Positions 11,239-21,319 are shown, numbered from the stretch's first letter. The stretch: DNA of 64,000 bases from Psoroptes ovis (GCA_002943765.1 PQWQ01000005.1:2605001-2669000), one strand, 5' to 3'. Notes: a model not told the origin generated them from the sequence alone. Made by a program: numbers and translations.

Positions 11239-12795
11239 ATTAAAATTATACGATGATTAATATCGACAAATCATAAAGATATTGCAACATTATATTTTAT
11301 CTTTGGTGTGTGAAGTGGTATATTGGGGACCAGGTTTAGTAGTTTTATTCGGTTAGAGTTGTCTCAACCTGGTGACCTATTAATAGATTATGATTACTAT
11401 AACTCTGTTGTTACTGCTCATGCTTTTATTATAATTTTTTTTATAGTTATACCTATTATGATAGGGGGTTTTGGTAATTTACTAGTACCATTGATGATTG
11501 GTGCAACTGATATGGCTTATCCTCGTTTAAATAATATAAGTTTTTGGCTTCTTCCCCCATCTTTGTCATTACTTATTAGATCTGCTGTGGTAGGTTCTGG
11601 GGTGGGGACCGGTTGAACTGTTTATCCCCCCCTGTCTAATGGTATTTTTCACCATGGCCCAGCGGTTGATTTTGGTATTTTAAGCCTTCATATCGCTGGT
11701 GTTTCTTCAATTTTAGGGGCTATTAATTTTATTGTTACTATTTTTAATATGAAAGTTGAAGGGATAAAATGATCTAATGTCCCTTTGTTTGTTTGATCTG
11801 TATTTATTACTTCTTTTCTTTTAGCTTTCTCTTTACCTGTTTTAGCAGCAGCTTTAACTATGTTATTAACAGACCGAAATTTTAATTCTACATTCTTTGA
11901 CCCTATTGGGGGTGGTGACCCTATTCTTTATCAACATCTTTTCTGGTTTTTTGGCCACCCCGAGGTTTATATTCTTATTTTACCTGGGTTTGGTATTATC
12001 TCCCATACTGTTAGATTTTATAGAAATAAAGTGGAACCTTTTGGGTCTTTAGGAATAATTTATGCTATGATTTCTATTGCTACGTTGGGTTTTATTGTAT
12101 GGGCCCATCATATATTCACGGTTGGGTTGGATGTAGATACTCGAGCGTACTTTACTTCTGTTACGATGATTATTGCTGTTCCCACTGGGGTTAAAGTGTT
12201 TAGGTGGCTGGCTACCATGTTAGGGGGTAAACTCGAGTTTAGTCCTTCTTTTTTATGATCAATTGGGTTTGTGTTTTTGTTTACTGTTGGGGGACTTACT
12301 GGGGTAATCCTTTCAAACTCTTCTTTAGATGTTAGTCTTCATGATACTTATTATGTTGTGGCCCATTTTCATTATGTATTATCTATGGGGGCTGTGTTTG
12401 CTATTATAGCAGGTATTACCCACTGATTCCCTTTAATATACAATATAACAATAAACCCTTATTTGTTGAAAGGTCAATTCTGGGTGATGTTTTTAGGGGT
12501 AAACTTAACATTTTTCCCCCAACATTTTTTAGGTTTGAACGGGATGCCTCGTCGGTATTGTGATTACCCTGACGGTTTTACTTATTGAAATACAATATCT
12601 AGTGTGGGGGGTTTTATTACTTTATTTTCTGTATTATTTTTTTTATTTATCATATGAGATGGCATGAGGAACCGGGCTTATATTAACTTTTATAAACCTA
12701 GTTTAACTTCTTCAGAATTTTATTATAATATCCCCTCTCCGTCTCATACAAATGTTGAGGCATGGAAAGTTGTTAGGGGAGTCGTAATGATTTAA
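11239..12795 (+). CDS. cox1: Cytochrome c oxidase subunit I, mitochondrial code
   Basis: Catalytic subunit of complex IV. The code-5 frame is continuous from about 11239 (ATT start, just before RWLMSTNHKDIATLYF) to TAA at 12793-12795, about 518 residues. Visible signatures: the N-terminal STNHKDIATLY block, MIGGFGNLLVPLMIGA, FFDPIGGGDPILYQHLFWFF, GHPEVYILILPGFG, and the HDTYYVVAHFHYV block with haem and copper histidines. Several in-frame TGA codons must be Trp. The exact start codon is uncertain by a few codons. Confidence 0.95.
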
Positions 12796-12808
12796 TTTCT
12801 ATAATAAA

Positions 12809-13573
12809 ATGCCAAGATGATTAGCTTTATCTTTTCAAGATTGTAGCTCTCCTTTTATAATAGAGTTGAGGACTTTTCATGATCATGTTGTTGTTGTTAT
12901 GTCTGGTGTGATTGTTCTTATTTCCTACATTATGGTTTTTTTGTTATTTAATAGTAAATACTATAAAAACCTCTCAGAAGGTACTTTTATTGAGACTGTT
13001 TGATCTATTGTTCCCGCTTTTCTTTTAATTGTTTTGGTTTTACCTTCTATGAAGGTTTTATATTTTATAGAAGATATTAAATCCCCAAATTTAAGATTTA
13101 AGGTTGTTGCCCATCAGTGATACTGGTCATATGTTGTACCATTACTTAAAAATTTTTCTTTTAAGGTTGATAATAGTTTGGTTTCTTTTTATGAGTATGA
13201 CTCACTTCTTGAAGAAGTTAATACATTAGATGATATAACACGTCCTCGTTTATTAGGGTGTTCTTCTGATTTAGTGGTCCCCATGAATAGGGTTTTACGT
13301 TTGTTAGTTTCTTCGACAGATGTTATTCACTCTTTTACGGTCCCTTCTTTAGGTGTTAAGGTGGATGCTCTTCCTGGTCGAATTAATCAACTTTTTCTTA
13401 ACCCCTCTCGATTGGGGAATTTTTATGGTCAGTGTTCTGAGATTTGTGGGTCTAACCATTCTTTTATACCTATTAGAGTAAAAGTAGTGCCTCTTAGGGT
13501 TTATGATAATTTTTGTAAGTTTTATTTACTTGATGTTTTAAGAGATAATTTTAACTTGAGATTAAAGATTTAG
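12809..13573 (+). CDS. cox2: Cytochrome c oxidase subunit II, mitochondrial code
   Basis: The CuA-bearing subunit of complex IV. Frame from ATG 12809 (MPSWLALSFQDCSSP) to TAG 13571-13573, 254 residues. The CuA site is intact: CSEICGSNHSFIPI with Cys-x3-Cys, His and downstream residues; HQWYWSY precedes it. Full-length, one in-frame reading with TGA as Trp. Confidence 0.95.
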
Positions 13574-13631
13574 ATTTTTAAACCTCAGTTTTTGAAATAT
13601 AGTTTTGTCAGGACTAAGTAAATAAGGTTTA
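13574..13631 (+). other. Mitochondrial spacer between cox2 and atp8, possible tRNA
   Basis: 58 bp with tRNA-like length and composition. Arthropods often have trnK or trnD here. Lys is already accounted for at 15963, so Asp is possible, but the anticodon arm was not resolved. Confidence 0.35.
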
Positions 13632-13790
13632 TTGCTTCCTCAAATAATACCACTTCCTTGGTTGATAGTATTTTTTATACTATTTGTAAGGGTTTTTAGG
13701 TTTTCTTTGTTAATTTCTTTTAATTTTTTAAGGGTTTCTAATAGTACTAGAAAGAGTGTAAAAACTAGCTGTTCCAAGCTTCCTTGGTAG
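13632..13790 (+). CDS. atp8: ATP synthase F0 subunit 8, mitochondrial code
   Basis: A short protein of about 52 residues starting LPQMMPLPW, the canonical PQM-PLPW type N-terminus of ATP8, followed by one hydrophobic helix (MVFFMLFVSVFSFSLL) and a polar tail; stop TAG 13788-13790. The start is TTG at 13632 or TTA at 13629, since an in-frame TAA lies immediately upstream. It ends 6 bp before atp6. Confidence 0.85.
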   Translation: MLPQIIPLPWLIVFFILFVRVFRFSLLISFNFLRVSNSTRKSVKTSCSKLPW

Positions 13791-13796
13791 TTTAAA

Positions 13797-14468
13797 ATGA
13801 TAATGAACTTATTTTCTATTTTTGACCCCTCGTTAAGAGTGTTCTCTTTTTCTTGGTTTGTTTGCTTTTTCGTCTTGATATTCATGCCCTCTTTATATTG
13901 AGTTAATGGGATATTTTCTTTTCATTACAAAAATCTTATAAGGTTCAGGAAAAATGAGGTTGACAGAAGGGTTAGGAAGGTTTCTACGGGGGTGTATAAG
14001 ATAGTTTGCATGATTTTTGTATCTATTATACTTTATAATTTTTGTGCTATTTTTCCTCATATTTTTTCTGTTACTTCTCATTTATTAGTAACCATTCCAC
14101 TAGCTTATTCTTTTTGATTGGGTATTATTTTTTTTAGTTTATTTAAGTCTTTAAAGGATTTTTTAATTCATTTAATTCCTGTTGGAACTCCTATAGGTCT
14201 TATTAGTTTTATGGTTATAGTAGAGCTTTTAAGGAATTTTATTCGACCGCTGGCTTTAACTTTTCGTCTCACTGCTAACATAATAGCTGGCCATCTTCTT
14301 ATAAGATTAATTGGTGGGGCGGTATTGTTTTTACCTGCTTTAGGTTTTTTAATGGGTTCTATAGCTCAAAGGTTGCTAGTCTTTATAGAGTTAGGGGTTT
14401 CTTTAATCCAAGCCTACGTATTTTCTACTTTATTGCTTCTTTATTTATCTGAGGGGGAGGCTCATTAA
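13797..14468 (+). CDS. atp6: ATP synthase F0 subunit a (ATP6), mitochondrial code
   Basis: Proton-channel subunit of ATP synthase. Code-5 frame from ATG 13797 (MMMNLFSIFDPS) to TAA 14466-14468, 223 residues, full length. The proton-path helix is visible in SLRNFIRPLALTFRLTANI-type sequence with the conserved Arg, followed by AGHLL and the final helix SLIQAYVFSTLLLLYL. The inverted-repeat homology begins inside this gene at about 14294. Confidence 0.93.
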
Positions 14469-14474
14469 TAAAAA

Positions 14475-15257
14475 ATGAAAAAATACAACCCGTTTCATTT
14501 AGTTGATTTGAGTCCTTGGCCTATTTTTACTTCTTTTTCTTTTTTGAGTTTTGCTTTGGGGGTGATTATTATGGTTCGTTGTTTTAATGTATACCCGTTT
14601 TTAGCTTCTTTGTTGGTCTTATTATATGCTTCTTTTTTGTGGGGTCGAGATATTCATCGGGAGGGCTGTTATGAGGGGAGCCATAACTTTGAGGTTACAG
14701 TTGGTTTTAAATTTGGGATAATTCTTTTTATTCTCTCTGAGTGTTTCTTTTTTTTAGGGATGTTTTGGGGTTACCTCCATTTAGCGGAGCTACCCGCGAT
14801 TGAGATTGGGGCGGTTTGACCACCGCAAGGTATTACCCCTTTTGACCCTAAGGGCGTTCCTTTTTTAAATATTGTATTGTTGGTTTCTTCTGGTGTGTCT
14901 GTAACATGGTGTCACCATGCAATGGAAAAGGGGGATTATAGCGTGAGTGTTATCTCTTTGGTGTTAACTGTTTTATTGGGTACTTTGTTTACTTTTTTAC
15001 AAGCTTTTGAGTATTATATTGCTAGATTTACTTTTTCTTGTTCATGTTATTCTTCTATTTATTTTATAGGAACAGGGTTTCATGGGTTACATGTAATTAT
15101 TGGTAGGGCATTATTGATGATTTGTTTATCCCGATTTTTCTTGCTCCATATTAGACCAAACCATAGGATTGGGTTTGAGTGTTCTGTGTGGTATTGACAT
15201 TTTGTTGATGTAGTATGGTTTTGTTTATATTTAATTTTTTATTGGTGAGGAGTTTAA
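14475..15257 (+). CDS. cox3: Cytochrome c oxidase subunit III, mitochondrial code (left arm)
   Basis: Complex IV subunit of 260 residues, ATG 14475 to TAA 15255-15257. Typical blocks: NPFHLVDLSPWPIFTS, GFKFGIILFILSECFFF, FWGYLHLAELPAIEIGAVW and GFHGLHVIIG. TGA codons at 14817 and 15195 are Trp. A second copy in reverse lies at 27062-27844. Confidence 0.95.
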
Positions 15258-15258
15258 T

Positions 15259-15316
15259 ATAGTTTTTTAGTATATATAGTATAATTAATTTCCAATTAAT
15301 AGGAGATAAAAACTAT
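15259..15316 (+). tRNA. trnG: tRNA-Gly (anticodon TCC)
   Basis: Acceptor arms atagttt and aaactat pair. The anticodon loop in aattaatttccaattaat carries TCC at 15291-15293. It sits between cox3 and nad3, the usual arthropod place for trnG. Mirror copy at about 27003-27060. Confidence 0.85.
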
Positions 15317-15346
15317 AATAATAGTTTTTTCTATTCTAGTGGTTCT

Positions 15347-15652
15347 ATTGGTTTTATTCGTTTTTTTTTTCTTTTTATCTTTTTATCTTTTTTTTCGAGG
15401 GGGGTAGAGACCAGAAAAAGGTCACCATTTGAGTGTGGTTTTCAACCTTTTTCTCTAAGGGGGTCTTCTTTTTCCATGCCTTTTTTTATTATTTCTTTAA
15501 TATTTCTTTTGTTTGATGTGGAGATTATTATTATGAGATTCCCTCCTTTTTCGAGGGGGGTTTTTGTTTTTTCTTTTTGATTGGTTGTTTTCTTGGTTCT
15601 TATAGCTACCTGTTATGAGTGAAGCGCAGGGATTTTATCTTGAGTTTACTAA
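15347..15652 (+). CDS. nad3: NADH dehydrogenase subunit 3, mitochondrial code (left arm)
   Basis: Complex I subunit. The conserved SSPFECGFQPFS motif and LLFDVEIIIMSFPPF fix the frame; it ends TAA 15650-15652 after about 101 residues if started at ATT 15347. The sequence just downstream of trnG would also read MMVFSILVVLLVLFV from ATA 15318 in another frame, which would need a one-base shift in the T-rich tract near 15361. Both arms share the same T and G run lengths, so either the short start is real or both copies carry the same shift. Confidence 0.85.
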
Positions 15653-15691
15653 CTTTTTATAGCTAGTTTCGACCTAGTTTTTTTTGGTTAG
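15650..15691 (+). tRNA. trnR: tRNA-Arg (anticodon TCG)
   Basis: Anticodon stem ctag/ctag with loop tttcgac, anticodon TCG at 15669-15671; acceptor taac pairs with ggtta. Very short and overlapping the nad3 stop, as is common in mite mitochondria. Confidence 0.65.
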
Positions 15692-15696
15692 ACTTT

Positions 15697-15750
15697 AACA
15701 ATTTAAAGCTTAAAGCTTAGGGGCTCATAATCTCTAGAGTTTAATTGTTG
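15697..15750 (+). tRNA. trnM: tRNA-Met (anticodon CAT)
   Basis: Acceptor arms aacaatt and aattgtt pair exactly; the loop ctcataa carries CAT at 15726-15728. Confidence 0.75.
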
Positions 15751-15800
15751 TCTTTAAATATAATTAACTTTGAAAGTTAATTTAGCTTTTTGCTAAAGAC
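15750..15800 (+). tRNA. trnS2: tRNA-Ser (anticodon TGA)
   Basis: Acceptor gtcttta pairs with taaagac; anticodon stem ttaac/gttaa, loop tttgaaa, anticodon TGA at 15771-15773. Only about 51 nt, so an arm is missing. Confidence 0.7.
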
Positions 15801-15804
15801 TTTT

Positions 15805-15854
15805 ACCCTTATTATTTTTAGATTTGCAATCTAATGTTTTTAACTTTAAGGGTG
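15805..15854 (+). tRNA. trnA: tRNA with loop anticodon TGC (Ala)
   Basis: Acceptor accctta pairs with taagggt. The anticodon stem ttaga/tctaa encloses loop tttgcaa, giving TGC (Ala). A shifted loop would give GCA (Cys), but the stem then pairs poorly. Confidence 0.6.
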
Positions 15855-15861
15855 AGCTTAA

Positions 15862-15918
15862 CCTAGGGATATTCTATATAAGATTACGGCTTTGGGAGCT
15901 GTAGAATCACCCCTTGGA
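15862..15918 (+). tRNA. trnP: tRNA-Pro (anticodon TGG)
   Basis: Anticodon stem acggc/gctgt with loop tttggga, anticodon TGG. Acceptor cctaggg pairs with cccttgg apart from one mismatch. Confidence 0.7.
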
Positions 15919-15962
15919 TAGACTATAAAAAGAAGGCTGTAAACTTTCTTTATTGTGCTATT
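15918..15962 (+). tRNA. trnY: tRNA-Tyr (anticodon GTA)
   Basis: Anticodon stem gaagg/ctttc with loop ctgtaaa, anticodon GTA. The ends are weakly defined (atag with ctat). Confidence 0.65.
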
Positions 15963-16023
15963 AAGGGTTTAAGATATTTTTAATCTATATACCTTTTAAG
16001 TATATAAAGCTATTGCAACTCTT
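15963..16023 (+). tRNA. trnK: tRNA-Lys (anticodon TTT)
   Basis: Acceptor aagggtt pairs with aactctt; anticodon stem atata/tatat type with loop cttttaa, anticodon TTT. Confidence 0.7.
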
Positions 16024-16074
16024 CCAAATTTAGTTTATAAAATGAATATCTCTTTGTTAATGAGAAGGTTGGAT
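16023..16074 (+). tRNA. trnN: tRNA-Asn (anticodon GTT)
   Basis: Anticodon stem tctct/tgaga with loop ttgttaa, anticodon GTT; acceptor tccaa pairs with ttgga. Directly precedes rrnS. Confidence 0.6.
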
Positions 16075-16740
16075 TTTTGGTTAGGTTAGATGGAAGCTTT
16101 GTTTTTGTCTATAAAATTATTTTATGGGGATGATCTTAATTTTCCAATAATTAGGTTTTTAAAAACTTTGATAAAGAGGGTAGAGGATAAAGTTTGTGCC
16201 AGCAATCGCGGTCATACTCTTTTCTTAGAATTTTGTTGTCCTTAAAACTTTTTATTTTAAAAAAATTTTTGTGGTGAAATTTAAAAATTGTTTTTTAGGG
16301 TTTAAAGGGTGTAACTTTTAGGGAGAATAGGATTAGATACCCTAGTATCTGAGGGATATTTTTAAGTAGTAAATTATTATAATAAAACTTAATCTTTCTG
16401 GCGGTTTATTACCCTACTACAGGAATTTGTTGGTTTTAATAGATAACCCGCTTTTATTTTTACCATTTTAAATTTTATGTACGGTTGTGGGGCTTTAATT
16501 TAATTATTTTTGCTTTTAGATTTATTCCTTAATTCAGATCAACGTGTAGAGTATAAAATGGTTTCCAATGAGTTACTAAAATAGGGGGTTTATTTTAATT
16601 CAAATCTTAATTTGGATGTAGTAGTAAAATAAGGAATAAAATTTTTATTTGAAAAGGACCTAATAAAAGTACATATCGCCCGTCACTCTTTTGATAGATA
16701 AGTCGTAACAAAGTAGAGGTATCGGAAGATGCCTCTTGTT
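16075..16740 (+). rRNA. rrnS: Mitochondrial small-subunit (12S) rRNA, left arm
   Basis: Contains the universally conserved gtgccagcaatcgcggtca block (about 16196), ggattagatacccta (about 16330), gtacatatcgcccgtcactc (about 16670) and aagtcgtaacaaagta (about 16701) in the right order. About 665 nt, short as in acariform mites. The ends are set by the flanking tRNA-Asn and tRNA-Val. Confidence 0.93.
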
Positions 16741-16786
16741 TAGGGTTTTTGGGTTTTTGCTTACAACAAAAAAGATTTTAACCCTT
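16741..16786 (+). tRNA. trnV: tRNA-Val (anticodon TAC)
   Basis: Lies between the two rRNAs, the usual position. agggtt pairs with aaccct; the loop cttacaa has anticodon TAC at 16762-16764. About 46 nt, strongly truncated. Confidence 0.7.
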
Positions 16787-17814
16787 TTTCCAAATTTTTG
16801 AGTATACTTATCATATTAGTGGTGTGTTTTGCTTGCGAATTAATTTCCCGTCAGGGAAATATGAAATTATTTTTTTACCTTTTGTATAAGGGTGGGTAGA
16901 GAAAATTAGTTTTAAATTTTTAGAAAAGAAAGGATCTTTGAAGTTTTTTTAAATTTTATAATAGGTTAAAAAATTTCAAAGGAGTGATACGCCTTCGTTT
17001 TTCCTCATACCTAGTTTGGGAGAGGCCTATGGGTAACCTATGGTTAAATTTTAAGGTGCACCACACAGAAGTTCTATTTTCTTTAATAGTAGGGATTTGT
17101 GTAATAACAGGAAATATATACATTTTAGTTTGTTGTTTGTTTTAACATGTTAATTAATTACTTAATCAGTAGAAAAATTGAATTTTTGGCTCTAAAGTTT
17201 TTTTAATTTATAATTAGATACTGTTATAGTTTTACTATTTTTACCTAAGACTGATTATTAAAATCATAGCTGTAATATTTATAGTTTTTTCTGCCCAATG
17301 TTTTTGCGAATAAATGGCTGTGGTATCATACTAAGGTAGCGAAATTATTAGTTATTTAATTGGTAACGAGTATGAAAGAAATTTCTTAGGTGGCATTCTT
17401 CTTCATTTTGAACTTATATTGTTGTTGAAAATAACAACTTATACCTCAAGACTAAAAGACCCTAGAATTTTTATATGCCTTCGGCATATTTGGTTGGGGC
17501 AACAAAATTAAACAAACAAAAATAAATTGTTTTTTATTTGAACTTTTATTAAAGAAAGTTTGTTAAAATACTCTAGGGATAACAGCTTAATTATCTTTTT
17601 TAGTTCTTATATATGAGATAGTTTGGGACCTCGATGTTGGATTAAAATTACTATCAGACGCAGAAGTTTGATTAGTGAGACTGTTCGTCTCTAAAATTTT
17701 TACATGATTTGAGTTAAAGTCGGCGTAAGCCAGACTGGATTTTATCTGAGGTTATTTATTTTTTTACCGTAGTACGAAAGGACCCGGTACACTATAAATT
17801 ATATATTAGTATCT
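16787..17814 (+). rRNA. rrnL: Mitochondrial large-subunit (16S) rRNA, left arm
   Basis: Conserved 3' domain motifs are present in order: actaaggtagcg (17329), agactaaaagacccta (about 17450), tagggataacagctta (about 17575), ttgggacctcgatgttggat (about 17622) and gtacgaaaggacc (about 17771). The 5' limit follows tRNA-Val; the 3' limit is the start of tRNA-Trp. Confidence 0.93.
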
Positions 17815-17871
17815 AAAGCTTTAGGTTAAAATAAAACTTTATGTCTTCAAAACATAAGATTTTGAGCTTTG
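17815..17871 (+). tRNA. trnW: tRNA-Trp (anticodon TCA)
   Basis: Acceptor aaagct pairs with agcttt; anticodon stem pairs ttatgt with acataa, loop cttcaaa, anticodon TCA at 17847-17849. TCA reads TGA as Trp, matching the codon use seen in the protein genes. Confidence 0.75.
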
Positions 17872-17932
17872 AGGGGTAGGGGAGTAGTTTATATTAAAGA
17901 TTAGGTTAAATTTTATTCTCCTAATCTTTTAT
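17872..17932. other. Mitochondrial spacer with 10-bp hairpin
   Basis: Between trnW and the nad1 stop. A 10-bp stem, aaagattagg with cctaatcttt, surrounds an AT loop. It might be a degenerate tRNA (Leu, TAG) or a transcription or processing signal between convergent genes; not resolved. Confidence 0.4.
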
Positions 17933-18829
17933 TTATCTAAAAAACACCCCCGACAAAGTAAGAAGTCCCAGACTGTAAGGCAAGCAAACTTTTCAACAAA
18001 GTCTTATTAGTTTATCGTAACGCACTCGAGGAAAACAACAACGAATCCATACAAATATAAAACAAAATATAAATGTTTTTACTAAAGAAAAGGATAACCC
18101 TAAAAAAAATCTTCTAGTAATAAAACTAATAAACATGATCATTCCGTACTCTATGATAAAGATTATAGCAAAAAGGCCCCCCCCATATTCGATATTAAAA
18201 CCTGAGACAATCTCCGACTCCCCTTCTGCTAAGTCAAAGGGGGTTCGGTTTGTTTCGGCTATACACATCAGAACCCAACAAAAAAACATGGGGAGAGAGA
18301 GTCAGCAAAATCAGAAGTATTCTTGCACCATCTTAGTTTTGTAAAAAGAATATGAATTTGTTAGATAGAATAAGATAAATAAAAAGATTATAAAACACAC
18401 CTCGTAGGATACAACCTGTCTGATTGCCCGGTAACCCCCAATAAGGGAATATTTAGAGTTTGACCCTCATCTTGTTAATATAAATACGAAGGCAGATAGG
18501 CTTATGACGGCTAAGATAAAAAAAATTTTTACTCTGTTATTAACTAAGCAGAAAACCCTTTCATATCAAATTCAACATAATATTATTAAAACCATCCCTA
18601 AAAAGGGGGCAAATAGGAATATAAAAACCTTAAATGGTTGAATTTTTACGCTCTCTTTAGTCAAAAGTTTTAAGGCATCAGAAATTGGTTGTAAAAGTCC
18701 TGAGATTAGGACTTTATTGGGCCCTTTACGGTAATGTATTAACCCTATAATTTTTCGCTCTACTAAAGTAAAAAAGGCTACCCCTAACAACACACCTACT
18801 GTGGAAAACAAAGTGGATAGGAAAAAGAT
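17933..18829 (-). CDS. nad1: NADH dehydrogenase subunit 1, mitochondrial code (left arm)
   Basis: Complex I subunit, about 298 residues, stop TAA at 17933-17935 and start at ATC 18829 or TTG 18811. Signature blocks: LVERKIIGLIHYRKGPNK, the AETNRTPFDLAEGESE motif, and FNIEYGGGLFA. The run at 18177-18184 is eight C (G on the coding strand), keeping the frame open. The right-arm copy has nine. Confidence 0.93.
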
Positions 18830-18867
18830 AGTGAATAGTTAAAATTAAAAGAAATTTTTTTGGTTCA

Positions 18868-19317
18868 CTAATAAGATTGTATTAGTTTTTTTGTGGGGTT
18901 AAAAAATGAGATGTTTATAGCCTTTATGGAGATAATTACAATGAATATTAAAAAAACTATATACAAACACACTGAAACTATTCTACACAATTTTTCTATA
19001 GAAGAAAATAGTGTGGCTTGGGGGGCTATTAATATGAATAATATCAACAACGATAGAATTAATGGTGAGAGGTTTAGTTTAGCTTTGTTTTTATACTCGT
19101 AAGATGAAAATATAGAGCAATAAGAAAAAAGAATTATTATACCTGAGGAGAATGAGATCACCAAAGAACAACATAAAAAAATAGAAGACCTTTGAAAATA
19201 AAGAAAGGCAGAGCATATTGTTCTCACAAAGGCTAATATTAAAGAAATTTTAAACGGGGAGGAAGATCTTTCTAATATCAAAAATAAAACGAACAAAGTA
19301 ACTCTTAAGAACATCAA
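18868..19317 (-). CDS. nad6: NADH dehydrogenase subunit 6, mitochondrial code (left arm)
   Basis: 149 residues with four or five hydrophobic stretches, typical of ND6 in length and in lacking strong motifs; the position next to nad1 and before tRNA-Thr and nad4L supports the call. Compared with the right-arm copy it differs at two residues: F (here) versus L near residue 23, and A (here) versus V near residue 100. Confidence 0.85.
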   Translation of the reverse strand: MMFLRVTLFVLFLILERSSSPFKISLILAFVRTICSAFLYFQRSSIFLCCSLVISFSSGIIILFSYCSIFSSYEYKNKAKLNLSPLILSLLILFILIAPQATLFSSIEKLCRIVSVCLYIVFLIFIVIISIKAINISFFNPTKKLIQSY

Positions 19318-19319
19318 TC

Positions 19320-19372
19320 CTCTTTTATTCTTTGATTTACAAAATCAATATTTTTATTAAACTATGAAGGAG
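19320..19372 (-). tRNA. trnT: tRNA-Thr (anticodon TGT), left arm
   Basis: On the minus strand, stem ttgat/atcaa encloses loop tttgtaa, anticodon TGT. I am unsure of the coding strand because nad4L and nad6 diverge here. Mirror copy at about 22941-22994. Confidence 0.55.
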
Positions 19373-19377
19373 GGAAA

Positions 19378-19408
19378 ATGATAACTTTATTTTTTTTTAT
19401 GGTAGTAT
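19378..19408 (+). pseudogene. nad4L: First codons of nad4L at the inversion junction
   Basis: Reads MITLFFFMVV, identical to the start of the complete nad4L at 22935, then departs at 19409 into control-region sequence. This is the point where the two mitochondrial segments are joined head to head. Confidence 0.85.
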
Positions 19409-19644
19409 AAGAAAACTATTCAAGAATTTTATAGAAATAAGTTTCTTATTTTACGTTAGTTGTTTAATCAGTGGGAACAATTTACAAAGTAATTATTTAT
19501 TATATTTATTATATATATATATATATATATATTTGCAGGTGGGGGTAGGGGGCTGCTGCATTGTTTATATAGAGAAAGCAGCAGCCCCCTACCCCCACCT
19601 GCAAATATATATATATATATGTAATATATATATGTAAAATACTT
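19409..19644. promoter_or_regulatory. Mitochondrial control region with long GC hairpin
   Basis: AT dinucleotide tracts on both sides of a near-perfect inverted repeat: tttgcaggtgggggtagg and its continuation pair with the complement ending at about 19603, a stem of about 30 bp with a loop of about 20 bases near 19562-19580. AT repeats plus a stable stem-loop beside the 3' end of nad5 fit a mite control region (replication and transcription origin), a function inferred from position and structure. Confidence 0.75.
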
Positions 19645-21318
19645 AGCCCCTTCAAAGCTAACACCTTTTTGGTTAAAAGCATAAATAAAAATAATAATTA
19701 TTATAAAAAACACCCCAATAAAAATAAAATTTGAAAAGAAAAAAGATTTTAAAAATGGGATAAAGTTTTTAAAAAAATTTTCTCTCAGTTTAGCTGTAAA
19801 AATTTCGTTTCAGGTGTGCTCTTTTTCGTAGAAAATACAACTTATAAAATTTCTAGAAAACTTAAAATTTATTAAAGGTAAAAAATTTATACTAGAAAAA
19901 GAAAAAATAAAAAAATACCTAACAGATGTGTTATAAAAAATTAATCCTATCAGCAGAACCACCATGCCTGAAAACAGCTCAGGAAAAGAAAATACTATAT
20001 TTTGGGGTAAAAAATAATATATAAAAAAATTTCCACATAAAATAGAAACTAGAAACAATAACGTTACAGGCATAAAAAAATTTTTATCTTCCCCAAAAAT
20101 TAAGAAACTGTTAAATAACACATATTTAGAAAAGCCTAGCATCAACAGACGAATTCTGTATGACACAGTAAATATACACGATAAAACAAATAAAAAAGAA
20201 ATTATAAGATTTTCAGATGAGTGTAGAACTCTCCCTAAAATAAAGTCTTTAGAATAAAACCCGAGAGAAAAGGGGAATCCTATTAAACACAAACATCTCA
20301 TGGTAAAAAAAAGCTTAGAAAAGAATGATATATAAAACCTACTAAATATTCGAGAATCTTGGTCTCCCTGAATAAGATGTATAAGAGATCCTGTGGAGAG
20401 AAATAAAGAACTTTTGAAGAAAGCGTGAAACACTATATGTAAAAACCTTAAAAGTCAATTACCACAAGAAATAGAAAATACCATAAAACCCAGCTGACTT
20501 AGTGTTGATATAGCAACAATTTTTTTAAAATCTATCTCAAAGTTAGCAAAAATTCCGGCCATTCTTATAGTTAAAAGAGAAATAATTATTAATAAATAAA
20601 AAACTTCTGATAATAAGTAATTAAACCGAATTAATAAAAAAACCCCAGCAGTTACTAATGTGGAGGAGTGAACTAAAGAAGAAACAGGAGTTGGGGCAGC
20701 TATTGCTGCTGGTAGCCAAGCAGAAAAGGGTATCTGAGCCCTTTTAGTGATAGCTCCTAATATCACAAAAAGATAAAATAAAAAAAACCTTGTATTTACC
20801 AAGTAAGCGCTAGAAAAAAATCCCCTATAATACATAAACATAAAACTCAAAATAAAAAAACAATCCCCTACCCGATTAGTCAAAAATGTAATTACTCCCG
20901 AGTCTAATCTCTTTTTATCATTGTAAAAAATTACCAGTAAAAAAGAAACTACCCCTAAACCGTCTCATCCTAATATTACTAGAAATCAAGAAAAAGAAAA
21001 CACCAAAAAAAATATAGAAATTACGAATAAAAATAAAATACATATAAAACGAATTTGGTCAGAGTTTTGAAAAATTTTATCGACATTTATATAATATTTT
21101 CTATAAATAAAAACTACCCCACTAATAAAAGAAACAAAACAAAAAAAGAAACAGCTTACAAAATCAAAACATAAGGAGATTCTTATTTCAGAAGAAAATG
21201 CCAACACTGGTAAAAATAAATTCAGCACTACACTATTATAAAAAAATAAATAAACCCTAAAAAATAATAAAACCCCTCTAATAATAAAAAAAGTAATAGA
21301 AAAATATAAAAAAAACAA
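19645..21318 (-). CDS. nad5: NADH dehydrogenase subunit 5, mitochondrial code
   Basis: About 558 residues, reading from near 21318. Conserved core: KRAQIPFSAWLPAAIAAPTP with VSSLVHSSTLVTAGVFLL, then FKKIVAISTLSQLGFM and MFHAFFKSSLFLSTGSLIHL. TGA codons are Trp. No full stop codon appears before the control region; with code 5 the frame would run through the hairpin to about 19459. The true end is therefore probably an incomplete T or TA completed by polyadenylation near 19645-19665. Confidence 0.9.
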
Positions 21319-21319
21319 G

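Noticed and set aside
11323..12258. cox1 and other mitochondrial genes as multiply broken pseudogenes
   Set aside because: All apparent stops checked are TGA and vanish with the invertebrate mitochondrial code, so the genes are intact as mitochondrial genes.
19468..19713. Frame through the control region hairpin
   Set aside because: It is nad5 reading through AT repeats and a palindrome; Tyr-Ile repeats and the inverted G/P text are not protein-like.
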